64,000 bases of DNA from Tranzscheliella williamsii (GCA_023212725.1 JALBYF010000050.1:79108-143107); one strand, 5' to 3'; counted from the first letter of the stretch, positions 27,785-40,263 are shown. A program made the numbers and translations. The notes: generated from the letters alone by a model not told the origin.

Positions 27785-29017
27785 ATGTCGTCGCTGTATC
27801 GCAAGTTTCGTTCAGTGCCTTTCGACGTCCTTTGGCGGACGGCGCTGGTGAGGCTGCCGAGAGCGGTGCCGCTCTACGTCCTCAAGTGGACGTCGCCAGA
27901 GGGCCCCCATCCCTTCATCTTCCAGATGCCATCACGGTCCTCGGCCTATACAATCCCGCTCTATATTTTCATCCCCCCCAAGTTCTATCACGAATTCCCG
28001 GCCGATGGCGCTCCGGTGCTTCTTGACTTCCACGGAGGCGGGTTCTATCTTGGCTCGTGCATGGAGCAGGTCCCCTTCTGCTCCGACATGGCCAGGGAAC
28101 TCGATAGCATCGTCATCAGCGTAGACTATCGCATGAGTCCCTTCCATCGCTTTCCCGCGGCGATTGAGGACGGCGAAGACGTGCTCAGCGCCATTATGGA
28201 CAAAGACTCGCCTGGTTATCTCCCGCTCCGTCAAGCTGTCACTACCTTGATTCAGCAAGAGCGTGTCAGGGTCGCCAAAAAGGGCGATGCAGAGGTACAG
28301 CGAGAGCATCGAGAGCAGCTGAAGCATGGCCAGATCGAGCAGGTAGTGGCTGACTCGCCAGCCACTGGTAGGGACGAGAGCAAGCTTATCGATTTCAATA
28401 CCTCCAAAGTGGGCATTTCGGGCTTCAGCTCGGGCGGAAATCTGGCACTAAACCTTGCGCTGCACATCCGCCCGCCGGAGCTGCCAGAAGAGTGGCCTTC
28501 GGTCTTGTCGCCGGAGTATGCGGCGCCGCTTCCACTGCTGCTCTTCTACCCGTCGTTTGACCTGCGGCAGCTGCCATCGCAGCGAACTCGGCCGGCGGAT
28601 ATGGCTGCCTCATCGCCGTTCTGGTCGCAGCTGGCGGACTCGCTTGCGCCGACGTATGCGGAGCGGGACCAGACTGAGCATCCGCGCGTGTCGCCCGGGC
28701 TTGCTTCGCTCGACGACCTGCATCCGGCGGCGCGGGTGCTGCTGGTGCTGTGCGAGCTGGATACGCTGGCAGAGCAGTCCAAGCAGTGGGTGGACAAGGT
28801 GCATGCCCACGCGCGCTCCGACCACCTCGTCGTCGAAGAAATCGCCGGCGTCAAGCACGGCTGGACCCAGATGCCCGACGGCTGGCTCTCGCAGCACGAA
28901 AAGACCGCCAAGGTCGCCATCTTCGCCAAGGCCAAGGCCTTCACCCAGTGGGCCTGGAGTGGCTCCCCCACCGCCACCAAGCCCCAATCCCACATGAGCC
29001 CGCGTGAGAACGTATGA
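27785..29017 (+). CDS. Alpha/beta hydrolase of the hormone-sensitive lipase type
   Basis: Intronless, 410 residues. It has the oxyanion-hole motif DFHGGGFYLGS (~80-90), the nucleophile elbow GFSSGGN (~212-218, GxSxG), an acid residue in CELDTLAEQ (~322) and His in VKHGW (~357), in the order expected of alpha/beta-hydrolase fold-3 (HSL family) esterases. A Gln/Arg/Lys-rich insert lies at ~150-190 between the early strands. Members hydrolyse short acyl esters; the substrate cannot be told. No signal peptide is apparent. The tail (SPTATKPQSHMSPRENV) is unstructured. Confidence 0.85.
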   Translation: MSSLYRKFRSVPFDVLWRTALVRLPRAVPLYVLKWTSPEGPHPFIFQMPSRSSAYTIPLYIFIPPKFYHEFPADGAPVLLDFHGGGFYLGSCMEQVPFCSDMARELDSIVISVDYRMSPFHRFPAAIEDGEDVLSAIMDKDSPGYLPLRQAVTTLIQQERVRVAKKGDAEVQREHREQLKHGQIEQVVADSPATGRDESKLIDFNTSKVGISGFSSGGNLALNLALHIRPPELPEEWPSVLSPEYAAPLPLLLFYPSFDLRQLPSQRTRPADMAASSPFWSQLADSLAPTYAERDQTEHPRVSPGLASLDDLHPAARVLLVLCELDTLAEQSKQWVDKVHAHARSDHLVVEEIAGVKHGWTQMPDGWLSQHEKTAKVAIFAKAKAFTQWAWSGSPTATKPQSHMSPRENV

Positions 29018-29210
29018 TCACGCACACCCTCACAGCCCATCACTGTCGCGTCCCTGCGAAGCCAATACCATTCGTAGCGGTATCCAAAACGGGCGTGGGA
29101 ACGGCTGTGCAGTGGAAAAGGAGCGAGACGAGCTGAGCAGACGAGACTAAACAAAACGAGCGGGACAGATGTCGCCGTACAGAGGCGGTGAAGAGATAGC
29201 CGTGGGGGGT

Positions 29211-29675
29211 TCAGAGGGCGTGGAGTGCGGCGCGCCATTCGTCGGGGGTGCAGTGGGGCGGGGGGCCGTGGGCGGGGTTGTGAACGTCGATGCCGATGCG
29301 AGCCCAGGCCTGTGCGATGTGGACGTCGCGGTACGATGGCGGGAGCGGCGGGGGACTGCCACCGCCGCGCTTCTTCCAGACGCGCGCGAGGCGGCTGACG
29401 AACCGCCGGCGTGTGTGTCCGCCCGCCGAAGCTTCCAGTGCCCCAGCCTCGTCAGCCACCCCACAGGACAGGTACGCTGGCGGCGCGCACTCCCGCGTGC
29501 GTGGCTGCATGGCACCCTCCCTAACCAGGGCACCCACCGTGGTGTCACTGCTCCCCGGACACGAAGCGTCCTCGCCGTCATGCCGCTTGTTCCTACCCGA
29601 CAGCGCGCCCAGTGGGAGCCGTACCGCGGGCACAGCCGCGCCGAGTTCTCCAGTTAGGGCAGCAGCGTTGCACAT
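29211..29675 (-). CDS. Small hypothetical protein (154 aa)
   Basis: An open frame begins at the ATG at 29673-29675 in a good context (ACCACAATG). TATAAAG (29774-29780, complement) lies about 100 bases upstream, which supports a minus-strand transcript. The N-terminal half is Ala/Gly-rich. The C-terminal 60 residues look more protein-like: RFVSRLARVWKKRGGGS, then DVHIAQAWARIGIDVHNP and TPDEWRAALHAL. I recognise no family. There is no signal peptide and no strong hydrophobic helix. Other frames here are also open because the DNA is GC-rich, so the call rests on the TATA box and the start context. Confidence 0.4.
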   Translation of the reverse strand: MCNAAALTGELGAAVPAVRLPLGALSGRNKRHDGEDASCPGSSDTTVGALVREGAMQPRTRECAPPAYLSCGVADEAGALEASAGGHTRRRFVSRLARVWKKRGGGSPPPLPPSYRDVHIAQAWARIGIDVHNPAHGPPPHCTPDEWRAALHAL

Positions 29676-29773
29676 TGTGGTCTATGGTCTTGGAGTGGAG
29701 CGGAACCGAGGAGCGAGTGATGAGTGTCTGTGGTGATACGTACTGAGAGAGGGGAGAGCTGATTTCGCGGCCG

Positions 29774-29780
29774 CTTTATA
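29774..29780 (-). promoter_or_regulatory. TATA box candidate for the 154-aa gene
   Basis: TATAAAG on the complement, 99-105 bases upstream of the putative ATG. From here to 30648 I see no further gene; several ORFs on both strands lack family features. Confidence 0.45.
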
Positions 29781-30648
29781 GCTTGCGGGAACAGTGGAAG
29801 TGTCATGGCGCTCATCGGGCGGCCTGGCTCGGTGGCAACGCGATGATCAGAGCGCCGACACGGTGTGCTCGTGGTTTGGTTGATGAGCAGAGTGGCATGC
29901 AGACATGATTGGATGATTGACACCCGAAAACGCCACGGACAGCGTGGGCGGAAAGGTGATGAGGATGTGACAGCTGATGCACGCCCCGCGCAAAGCTTGC
30001 GCTTCTTGCTTGGCTTATGAAGGCGGGGCGCTCGCGCTGCGCACTGTGCCAGCACTCCCCGCTGCCAATGCCCTCATCAAGCACACGCGCTCAGGCCTCT
30101 CCCAATGCCTTCCTCGTATGTTGAGCCTGTGGATCGCAAACGCAACTCGGTCCGTTCATGCCAAGGATCTAAGCCCACATGGCCTCAAGACCGCACAGAA
30201 CGTAGCTACGTCGCTAGCATCTAGATGTCAAAAAATCCGGCCAAGCTCAAGCCTACGCCGGAAAGATGTTCAGTCAAGCTGTGCACTTGGAAGAACCAGA
30301 TCAACATCACAAAGGGGAGGAGCCAGGCTGCCAGCGGCATACGTCACGGTCGCTGCTTAACATGTCTCTTCACTCGACTGCATCGTTCCGTAGCTCGCTG
30401 GCCTAGACCCACCTTGCCCAACCACCTGCACATTGAAGAAAAGACAGTAGTTTCTGAACTCGTCAAGAGGTACAGCTTCGTGGCGCAAGTAGGAAAAGTT
30501 CGGGTGCGGCGGGGAGGACCAAAGGAACAAAAAGGCGAGGCGTCGCCGCAGTGCCAGTCCAGCCGGTGTTGGGTACGCTATCGATGCCAGCAGATCGCTT
30601 GGGCTACCTGTTCCCATAGCGCTGCTTGCTGTGATTGGGCTAGTTGAT

Positions 30649-31527
30649 TTAGGGGCTCTGACACTGGTCCGCGTGACGAGCAGAGCCCCGCTTGGGGTTG
30701 CGGCCGCCGCTGCCGGCGCAGACAGCCGCATTAGGCAAGTATCCGTCCACTGCCGGCGCTCCGCCTGCGTCGTGCTTGCCCTCGTAGACAGGGGCGTCTT
30801 GATCATCGAGCCTTTGGCATCCGGAGCGATCAATGTGGTGTTGAGTGCAGCGGTATCGCTTAGGCTCGCCTTTGATTTTGGCAGAACCACCCCATTCCTC
30901 CATCTTCCAACGGCAGCCAGCTTGGAGCGACGCGGGCAGATTGGCACACCCTTTGGCATCTCGATCCAGGCCACCGTACGTCGCACCCCATCCGGAGATG
31001 TCGGTCTTCCACTGGGCAGGACAGCCCTTGGTGTTAGCACCTACACCCATGCCGGGCACCAGAATGTCAAAGCTTCCTTCCGCCAGGTCGCCGCCGTCGT
31101 TAATGCTTTGCAGGAACAGGCGGTTGACCTTGCCTGGCTCGGCGCCCTCGAATTCGGCGACAAAGCATCCGCATTCGTGCTCCTTCTCGGTCAGTGCGGT
31201 GGGCAAGGCGGCAAATCCATACCCAAGCGTTGGGTCGACCGTATCGGTGAAAGGCTGCTGGCAGCTGCACTGGTAGGCATAGCCCCCACCACACCCACTC
31301 GAACTGGGGTCGCTGAGTTGAGATCCAGTAAGGAGCGTCTTGCCATCGGCAGCACAGACGTTCACCGGCCGGTGTACCGGCGCTTTGCCAGGCCACGACC
31401 CGCTAGGCTTACAGCAGTCCCAGTACATGGTAGCCGAATTCGCCTCGGCGCCGTGCGCAGCCAGCGCAAGTGCCACGAAACCGATCACTAGGGAAAGCAT
31501 GGCAACTTTAAGAAAGGATGGAGGCAC
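30649..31527 (-). CDS. Secreted GH45 endoglucanase
   Basis: Intronless, 292 residues. Residues ~10-30 (MLSLVIGFVALALAAHGAEA) form a signal peptide. The catalytic domain starts with the family signature MYWDCCKPSGSW, with nucleophile-side base Asp37. It continues SGCGGGYAYQCSCQQPF and INDGGDLAEGSFDILVPGMGVG, where Asp154 matches the catalytic acid and Asp147 the assisting Asp of family 45. AGCRWKMEEWGG and the SGCQRLDDQ end follow. Many Cys residues suggest disulfides. Such enzymes cut beta-1,4-glucan; smut fungi have a GH45 gene (egl1). There is no cellulose-binding module; about 45 residues of Gly/Ala-rich tail follow the domain. TATAAAG on the complement at 31764-31770 lies 237 bases upstream and may be its TATA box. 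Confidence 0.92.
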   Translation of the reverse strand: MPPSFLKVAMLSLVIGFVALALAAHGAEANSATMYWDCCKPSGSWPGKAPVHRPVNVCAADGKTLLTGSQLSDPSSSGCGGGYAYQCSCQQPFTDTVDPTLGYGFAALPTALTEKEHECGCFVAEFEGAEPGKVNRLFLQSINDGGDLAEGSFDILVPGMGVGANTKGCPAQWKTDISGWGATYGGLDRDAKGCANLPASLQAGCRWKMEEWGGSAKIKGEPKRYRCTQHHIDRSGCQRLDDQDAPVYEGKHDAGGAPAVDGYLPNAAVCAGSGGRNPKRGSARHADQCQSP

Positions 31528-32313
31528 AAATAGGGGGTGGACAGTAGGCCGGCAACTGAACGGCGGTTCCTATTTCCAACTTGGAGTGCGTGGTAAGTGG
31601 CAAGATAAAGGAAGAAAAAAGATGTTTGTAGGTGTGGATCAACCAGCCTACAAACCAACGGGGCGAACAGTAAGATGAAGGTGAAGCGAAGTCAAGGAAA
31701 GAAGGTAAGAACGATTCAGCAAGGCAGGATGGGAAGAGCAGATGGTCAAAGCCGAAGCCAAGGCTTTATATCCTGTTGGCGCAGGCCGATTCTGTCGTCC
31801 GCCTCATTCTTACTAAACGGAAGGTCGCCGCGCCTACCGAAATGAAGCCTTCCAGGAAGTTTGCAGCGCCTCACAACTGATGGTTGCCATGCGTTCTGGC
31901 TGTTGTATCCTTAACAGGAGGCGAATTCGGAGCGGCACGTGGGTTGCACTACAATTCATATGATGGTAGCTTGCTAGCAAATTGCCGATGCAGACAAGGC
32001 CCACAGTATCGCGATACCATGTGCTACCGTTGCAGCTCGATTGCCCGTGCTTGCACCGGCTAACTCCTATAGCTAGCCAGCAAGAAAGGCAAGGAGGGCT
32101 GCATCGAAGAGTCCAGCGAACCAAGGGCCATGAAGAGCCCCAAATTAGGTATCAGTTCCAAGAGCGCAACGGCTGCAGCGCATGTTATTGTGCCTACAGA
32201 GATTGCCGAAAAGCGGCCAGACTGAAAAGTGGGGGCGACTGTGCTACTGATGGTGACCGTTTTGCTCGCTACCGTGCGCCTGCAGCCTTGGATTGGTATC
32301 TCCTACAAGAAAA

Positions 32314-32399
32314 GGTTCGCCGCCAAGGGTGGTATATGGGTAGGTTGCCGCCAAGAGTGGTATATGGGAAGGTTTGCCGCCAAGAGTGGTATACCAGTT
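32314..32399. repeat. Three-copy ~29-bp minisatellite
   Basis: Units start at 32314, 32343 and 32371, each with GCCGCCAAGRGTGGTATA; the last diverges at its end. They lie in the 1.5-kb gap (31528-33032) between the GH45 and nucleoporin genes. Several ORFs cross it but none resembles a protein family. Confidence 0.85.
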
Positions 32400-33032
32400 T
32401 GGCCCATAATGCGTCACTGCGATGCTGAGCCACCCGCCCCTTGTGAGCTTTCTCCTGTCCAACCAGACTGTACAGATGTCCTGTTTCCGTGACGACTAAT
32501 GGCGATGCGAGCGCTGCCGTTGAGCAGGCTGAGAGGCAAGCCACAGGATAGGATGGATTGGGGACGGCCCGATCGGGGAAAAGTTCATCGGGCCCTTTGG
32601 GTCACTTTCTGCACGGACCGATCGATCACAACTGGAGAGTACAATTTCGCGACACGGTGCTGATTTAGAATTCTATACAGCGAGCTGCAATTCCGCTCTG
32701 CTGGACTCTTTGCAATTTGGCCTTCGCTTTGGCTAGCTTCTTCGAGACGAGCATCCATCACCAGTCTGCTCACCTCTGTTTCTTCCCCAACACCTTTCGC
32801 GTCTTCGTCTAAGCTCGCCTCTCAACGATACCAGGCGATTCGCGTAGGCGCGCAACGACTGTCACTTCGGAACAGATCTACTACGGCTACTGTGGCGGAC
32901 GGTTTGCCGCTTCACCATCACTGTCAGGGGAGCCCTTGCTGGTTGAGCCTGTAGCAGCACCTTTCTTTTTCGCACTTTTGTCCAGCCCATTACTTGCGGA
33001 TGCCGAAGTGCTAAGGGCGATACAGTTCTAAA

Positions 33033-36000
33033 ATGCCCTCAGCGCCCGCTTCGTCCGGCATCAGCGTGTTCGAGCCGGCTCGGTTTGAGCGCGTGCACAA
33101 GATCATCAATGAAGCCGCTTCCAACCCTGTCCGCCTTTCCCGCTCCAACGACTGGTATGTCGCCATTGACAGGAATCGCTCCGAGCTCGCTGACCTTGGC
33201 AAAGTGAAGCCGCCGTCGGAAGCCGAAAGGAAGGAGATCGAGTCAGGTAAGTTCGAACCCACCTGCTGTCAATGCCATTCTGAGCATTATGGCTAACAGC
33301 AGAGCGTCCTTCTCCCATTACTACGGCTATGGCGACGCAGGAAAGATCACCATCGATGGAAACACGCAGAGCTTGAACTCAGATTTTGCGCAGCAGTCAC
33401 TTCTTCTGGCACGAGAATTACACGTATCCGAGCATTATGCCGCCTCTCTGCTCCAGCAGGGATTGGCTGGCCGAGCTAGATGGGGACGGCCCGCTGTAGA
33501 GGTAGCATGTCTACTGCACCACCGCGAGCGCCTCGCCTTGCTGGCTTGTTTGAAAGACCTTGCTCGTAATGCGCTCACACTGCCGTTCGAGCAAGACCTC
33601 GAGGCCCAACGCATGGGATCAAAGATGGAACAGCTGCTCGAATCGCTCGTCTCTATCGAAACCACGGTCGGCCAAGTTGGCTCACAGCGCAAGGTCAGCC
33701 TTCCGGAAAGAATACTTAGCGAGATCGATACGGCCAAGCAGTCCGCCATCCAAGTTAAGACCTCCCTCGAGAGCCCCAACTCTGCATCCGTCTCTCAGGG
33801 CATCTCGACTCACACATCCAGCTTCCTCGGTCTAGGTAGCCAAGCCAATGTCCCCAGCTCCTCCACCGCTTCGGGCGGTCGTTTAAGCGACGAGATACAG
33901 CTCGACCGTCTGGGCTGGTTGAGGGAGGAGCGCCGCGAGTTGGGCCACATTCTTTACCTGCTTTCCATCTCATCCTTACTCTCCACTTCCAACATCTCGG
34001 CCCTCTTGCGCTGGCTTGCCTCCGTCACAGCCGAGTCGTATGACGAAATGACCATCTACATCCTGACTGCCTTGCTTGGCGCTATAGATGCCAGCCCTGA
34101 TGCAAGACTCGCCATGGCTGAGCGTGCAAGCCGAGGCACACTAAGGACGACCATCGAAAGCCTTCTTGATGACGAGACCTTCATCACCTCAGTTCACACG
34201 GAAATCATCAAGAGCAAGTGGGCTCTGGGCGAGCTCAACAGTGCCGTAGCCCTCCAGTGGTCTGTCTTCCTCGTTGAATCGTTCAGTCGTAACCCGACCT
34301 TTCGCAGTCATCTTTCCATCTCAGAGGATACGATTCAGGATCTTGTCCTACAGTCCATCACCGGCTCCTCGTTCTCCAAGGACAGCAAAAGCACAACTGA
34401 AGGCCCTGCCGGCGGCGCTTTCGTCTTTCTCGTAGTTCGCATTTTGGCCTTCAGGCAAAAGACGCTTGATGTGCTTTATGGAGAAGAGGAAGAGGCCTCA
34501 GCCAGCATAGATGCTGCGGCTGAGATTGCAGACAGCAACACTTGGCAAGAAGAGGTCGACATCGAATTTCGCGAGTACGTCGTGCAGCAGATTCAAAGCT
34601 TAATCATTGGCGTAGTGTCCATAATGCTACCCATGCTTAGACGCATACAACGGTCCGAGGAAGATGCTGCTTTTGCTCTCTCGAGAGGTCCGACGGGGCG
34701 ATCAAGCGTAGCGATGCCAAAGGAACGACGCTACGACATCGAGGCTCTGTTCGATCTGATTGCCTTGCTATGCCGTGGCCGAGCCGAATCAGCTCTTTTC
34801 TTTTGGGTGGGTCATGACAACCGTACGACCCGATTCCTCGCCTGGGCCATCGACGTGCGGGAATCTGGGCACCAGCGTGCCCTGCTCAACATGCTTGCCG
34901 CAATGTCGTCAGGTCCGCAGAGTGCCAGCCAAGCTTATGCGTTGCTGGACCAGGAGAGTCAGCAAGGCGGAAGCGAGGGGCGTCTGGTCTCTTGGAGCCG
35001 CTTCTTCGAGTGGATTTCGTACTACGTGGATACATTTCATCAGGCCATGTCCTCCAACGGCTTCAACATCACCAACCATCAGGCTGTCGCGATGCCCAAG
35101 AACGAAGAAACATTGCTCATCGGTTTTATGCGGCTATTCAGAAACGTCATCTACTTCTCCGGACCAGCCCGCGATGCCTTGATCCAGAATTCCACCTACA
35201 ACGCTCTTGACAAACTCTTCTCTCTGCTCACGTGCCCTATCCCAGTCGAGCTCAAAGCAAGCATCCTCGACGCACTCTCTGCGTTCGTGCATAATTCCGG
35301 CGCTCAGGGCTCCAGATTCTCTTCTATCGCAACACAGCTCTGGACGCGTCTGGATGCCTGCGGACTGATCCCAGCCGAAGAGGCCTCAAGACCACGTGGC
35401 GACCCATCTGCTTCGACCTTGGGGCCTGCCTTCCGACCAATGAATTCGAAGGGTATGCCTTATGAGCTCGAGAACTACGAGGCGCCTCTTCGTACGTTCC
35501 CAGGTTCTACCAGCTTCGTCAAGTTCCTTACAGCTCTTGTGCAGCTACCTCCGCCCCCAACTGGCAATGCCAGTGGCTTGCTGTCGATACAAGTATCCTC
35601 CACCGGCGCGCAACCGTTTGGCGCCATCGTCCCTTTCGATCCACATATTCTTCAGCAGAGTCACAACTCCCAGCTCAAGAAGAGCTACTCTGTCGAGCCA
35701 TACATCGATTTTGTCATCGACCATGTCTTCTTGAAAGCTCGCACAAGGGAGTATACCGATCCAGCAGAGCAGTGGCGCGTCGTGTCAGCCTGCCTTGATT
35801 TCATTGACCGCTCTCTACGTTCCTACGATCTGACCGCGCTTCTGAATGATGCCGAACACTCTGCAGCGCTCTCCGACCCGGCCACGTTGACGCAGCTGGC
35901 CAGCCATCCTGGCTTCTTCATCATGAAGAGGCTGTTGACGGGTTCCAAGTTTGTGGGAGAGCTGCTCGGCATCTTGGTGCCCGGCTCCGGTCTCGCTGCT

Positions 36001-39000
36001 TTCGAGGCCATCAACCAAAATCGGGCCAGCACTCTTTTCTATGGGAGCTCTATTCGCCACATTCTCAGCATTCTAGAGCAGGTTTTGCGCAACCAGGATC
36101 TATTCGTTCAGGTGCTCATCCCTTCTTTGGTCGATACAGCCTCTGGTGGGGTACAACTGCCTTTCGACGTTCCGTCTCGGATCGGACACTCTGGTGCTTA
36201 CAGCAGCTTCGACACACACCTCCTTCATGCTCATGAGTCTGTTGTTCAGATCGCCCTCCTGATCAACTGCATTCGGGATGACATTGCTCTCCTGTCAGTC
36301 CGTCTCTTGTCGCTCATTGCGCGGACCTCCGCTTTCACTGCTGTCGATCGATTTGGAGAGATGGGCTACAGGCGCAAGATGAACCGGCTCGTCGGTCTAC
36401 TCGAGATGAGCGACGAAGCAGGTCGGGTCAGGGCCGGCTATGTCGGCCGTCTAGAGGCGGAGCCCTCCGCAGATGCAAACGTGAAGACGACGGAATCCCT
36501 ATTGGCTCTCGGTGGCAGTGCCGACGTCGAAGACGCAGAACTGCAAGCTGCCGGTGGCTTGGGCGGCGATGCAGTAGAGGCTATTCAAATTGCCATTCTC
36601 AATCTCTTCCTGACCAGCACTGAGCTCGAACAGCCCGCGCCAAATGTGGCTCACCTGCTCCTCGGGTACGATCTGCGGGCTGTCCGACCTGAAGAACAAG
36701 TCATCACAGACCCCGATGCCCAAGCAAGCGCGCCCAGCGCCATCCATGCCATTTTAGCTTCTCTGCGCCATGGCGAAGACGGATCAGGAACAGCCTTGCT
36801 CAGCTTGGCCGAACGATCGCCTGGCTTTGCAGAGAAATGTTATGCTCTGATCCTACGCTTGTGCACGCATCCTTTCACAAGCGCAGCTACGCTCCGATAT
36901 CTACGGACGAAGGAAGACTTTGTCGTGCAACAGCTCCAACATCTATCATTAAGCCCGGCCGAACGAGCCGCAGTCTCGTCCAACTCGGCTTCTCTAGGTA
37001 TCGTTCAGTACACCGACGGCCAGATGCTGGAGACAAGCATTGACCGGGTAGTTGCGTCGCTGCGACTTCGCGCCTCGTTGCTCGACCTTACGGCGCTAGA
37101 ACTGCACTCTCTGTTGAACACCGGCATGCAGACCCGCGCTGCCCGGGTAATCGCCGCGTTATTCGGACCGACATCTACCCTTGGCGGCAACGGTGCGGAT
37201 GAGGACACGGAAGACGACGACTTCTTCCTTAAAGCCGAGCGCGATTTCCGCCTTGGTGCAGGTGGTGCTGACGTTCGAACCTTTGGAGGGGTCCGATTCC
37301 TGGAGATGCTTCGAAGTCTCGACTTTGAATGGTACGACGATCGCGAAGCCCTCGGTCAAGAAATCAGTGTCATCACACCCGAACAGCTCGAATCGGCAAA
37401 GCTGCCGGACGCCGCGAGCGGACCTCGGCTGTACGATCTCAAAGCTGTAGTCGCCGTCCTTTTGGCAGAGAAGACATTGCTCCAGCAGAGAGGAAGCATG
37501 AGGGAATCCGCCCAAACAGAATCCTTTTTGGAGCAATCGAGCCTCGTCCTTCAGTGGGCGAGCGCTCAGAACGCAAAGAGGGCTGTAGCCTTCACGCGAC
37601 GCAAAGTGCTGCAAGCCTGGAGACATACGCTTGACATGGTTCTCGCCAGAGCTACTGATCTGCTCAGAATCGAGGTCCGCGCCGGGCTGATGTTCGATTG
37701 TCTGTCGGAACTCTTGCCCCGCATCGCCGCTCCGTCCAACGATGCATACATCGACTCCGCATCAGGGGACTTGGTTGCTGGCGCGGTCTTGTCGTTGCTG
37801 ACCTCGTTGAGACAGCACCGTGTCGAGATGACGGCGGGAGCTCTCGAGCTCGACACTGCAGATGCCTTGCCTGTCGATCGCTTGATTACGACCTTACGTT
37901 CTTTGGTAGATTCGATCCTACGCCTGGAAACAACGACTCTTGCCAGAGGCAACCTTTACTCTGCTTTGATCAATTTCCTGCAGCTGGTCAAGCAGAGTGA
38001 TAATGACGCTAACGGGTCCTCCAATGAAAGCGCTTCGGTCTTTTCGCCTGAGATGGACGATACTATGTCGGTCGGCGGCTTCTCCACAACAACGTCCTAT
38101 GGAGGACGAGCCCAGTCAAGCGGCCTTGAAGCCAGGACTAAGGCTCTGCTCCTTTCCAACGCCGAGCGTCTGGTCGACGTCTTGGGCCGAGATGCGTTGG
38201 ATGCTAGCGATCTATCCAAGACCATCTCATTCACCTTGCTCGACATGCTGTGCGCCCTGGATAGCTTGGCGCACTCTTCGTCCCGACGGGGTAGCTCGAA
38301 GTGCTTGGAGCTTCTTGAGCGCAAAGGATACATCAAGAGCTTTGTGGTGGCGTTGCGGGACTCGGATCTAGCGCTGCAAGAGACCCTCCGGCCGGATCCG
38401 GCCAGTCTGAATGCCATCTACGTATATGAAGCCCGGCTGGCGTTCTTCAATCGAATTGCGCAGACCCGGGATGGCGCTGAGAAACTGCTGAATGCCAAGA
38501 TCTTCGACGTTTTGTCCCAGTCGGATTTCCTGGCAGCCCGTCCCGACCAAGATCAGGACTTTGTCGATCTGGACAGCTTCTTGCCAGCCGCCACCGAGCG
38601 TTACCAGGCTTTGCTGACACCGGTGTTGCAGCTGTCGACCAGCATCCTTGCCAGCACCTCTGTGTCGTCGTTGAACAGTGCATTCGCCCAAAGCTCCTTC
38701 GGACTTAGCAAGGCACTGGCATCTACCTCGTCCCATGCAGCACCCCGGCATGCATTGGCGTTGCTAACAGCCCACCGAGACGCATTTCTAAACGTGCTTC
38801 AAGCACCCGTCCAGGATTACTGCTCATTTGTCCAGCTCAGCCAGGCGCATTTAGTGGTGACTATATTTGTCTTCGTTTTGCCTATCCTTGACGATGATGC
38901 TCAGCTATCACCCAGCCCCCTGGCTCCTTTCCATACTGCCATCATAGGTTTGGCTGCAGCGTACATCCACTCAACCTCGTGGAAGCTGCGGATCGTACCC

Positions 39001-39930
39001 AACAATGATGCTGAAAGGGAAGAAGCGAGGATCCCATCTGCTTCCGCGCGCGCTTTGCGAGCAACGAGCGACGGCAACAGCGCAGGTGCAAGTGCAGAGG
39101 ACGAGACGGCCTTTGAGGCCAAGGTGGGATCTATAGTGATCCGTCTGCAGATGGCTCTATTGTCCTACCTCGAGGGCGCCAGCGACGCGCGAGGCAACGT
39201 TCCTGCCCGTGTGCGCCCCGTGTTGGCCCCATCGCTGGTTGCTTACCGGGAGCGGCCGAGGACGCCCTACGGTGGCTACAATGACGGGGACGACGAGCTC
39301 TCGACGGTTAGCTACCTTCGGGCACAGCGGACGTCGGCTGCTGGCTCTACCGTTCCGAGCCTGGGTACGCTTGTCAGCGCTTTGGAGGACTACACGGACT
39401 CGGTCGCCAAGGAGTTGCGCGGTCTGGACCACATCGACTCGGTTCTGGAGGATACCGAAAGCATCCGCCAAGACGAGTTTGACGAGGTCGTCCGAGATGT
39501 GCTGAGGGACGATGTCTTGGGCGGCATGCCGCCCGCGCACCGCAAATCGGTGGCCATTCGAGAACTGAACTCCCGCAGAGTCAGCCTTCGGGCCTCGTCG
39601 ACGTCGAAGCTGGACGCGATCGAGCTCTGCCTCGTGCTGCTCATCCGCCACATCGACTTCTTTGCTTCGCTGGATGACCCAGCGGATCTCAACCGGGCGC
39701 AGTCGTTGCTACCGAACCGGTCGCAGAAGGCGGGCACATCGTCCAACATGGCATTGCAGTTCGACAAGACCACCCTCATGCACGGCTTGGCTGAGCTTCT
39801 ACTGCCCATCGTCGAGGACAAGATTGGCTACTTGTCGCTGCCCCCCAACCTGGTCGCCAACGCGCGAGAACGTCAGAGTTTCCTGCAAATGGCCGGCAGA
39901 CGCCTGGCCAGCTTTTTCACCAACGAGTAA
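33033..39930 (+). CDS. NUP192: Nucleoporin Nup192/Nup205 (inner ring scaffold)
   Basis: I model join(33033..33246,33305..39930), 2279 residues. Exon 1 encodes MPSAPASSGISVFEPARFER and ends ERKEIES. A 58-nt intron (donor GTAAGT, branch GCTAAC) joins in phase to ASFSHYYGYGDAG. The N-terminal region has LHVSEHYAASLLQQG and GRPAVEVACLLHHRERLALL, typical of the Nup192/205 family. The rest is alpha-helical repeat sequence throughout, ending in LMHGLAELLLPIVEDKIGY and FLQMAGRRLASFF. The protein is a large alpha-solenoid of the nuclear pore inner ring, partnering Nup93/Nic96. It is longer than the yeast form (about 1,680 residues) and nearer animal Nup205. The acceptor, four bases past an upstream CAG, was chosen because only it keeps the frame. 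Confidence 0.87.
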
Positions 39931-40166
39931 CGGCTCCTGACCCCCATGCACCGCCCCTAATCTACCATCGCTGACCGTCACATCCATTCCGTGTAGCGCG
40001 CTGCCGTACTGAGCGTTTGCGAGAGCCCCGGAGCATGTGTGCAGAACAACCATAACATTTTATCTGAATGGACTTGAAGGCTTGCCTTGACCACTCGCTG
40101 TATTGTCTCGCCCCACTTGTCCCAGGCCCTATAGATAGACAAAGAAAAACGTCCACAACAATCGGA

Positions 40167-40263
40167 TCCGAATTAGTTTAGTGGCTATGACGGCGCCTTG
40201 TCAAATGACAGCATTCTCCGCGCAGAAACGGCGCAGACCCGGGTTCAATTCCCGGATTCGGAG
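40167..40263 (+). tRNA. tRNA-Asp(GTC), 25-nt intron
   Basis: The acceptor stem TCCGAAT pairs with ATTCGGA, discriminator G. The A box is TAGTTTAGTGG, the anticodon stem GCGCC/GGCGC, anticodon GTC at 40200-40202, T-arm CCGGGTTCAATTCCCGG. The intron (40204-40228) follows position 37; its TGACA pairs with TGTCA of the anticodon loop. Pol III terminator T5 is at 40285-40289 and T6 a little further. The G73 discriminator and the anticodon identify Asp. Confidence 0.93.

Noticed and set aside
33247..33299. Earlier CAG acceptor for the nucleoporin intron
   Set aside because: It leaves the second exon out of phase; only the AG at 33303-33304 restores the frame.
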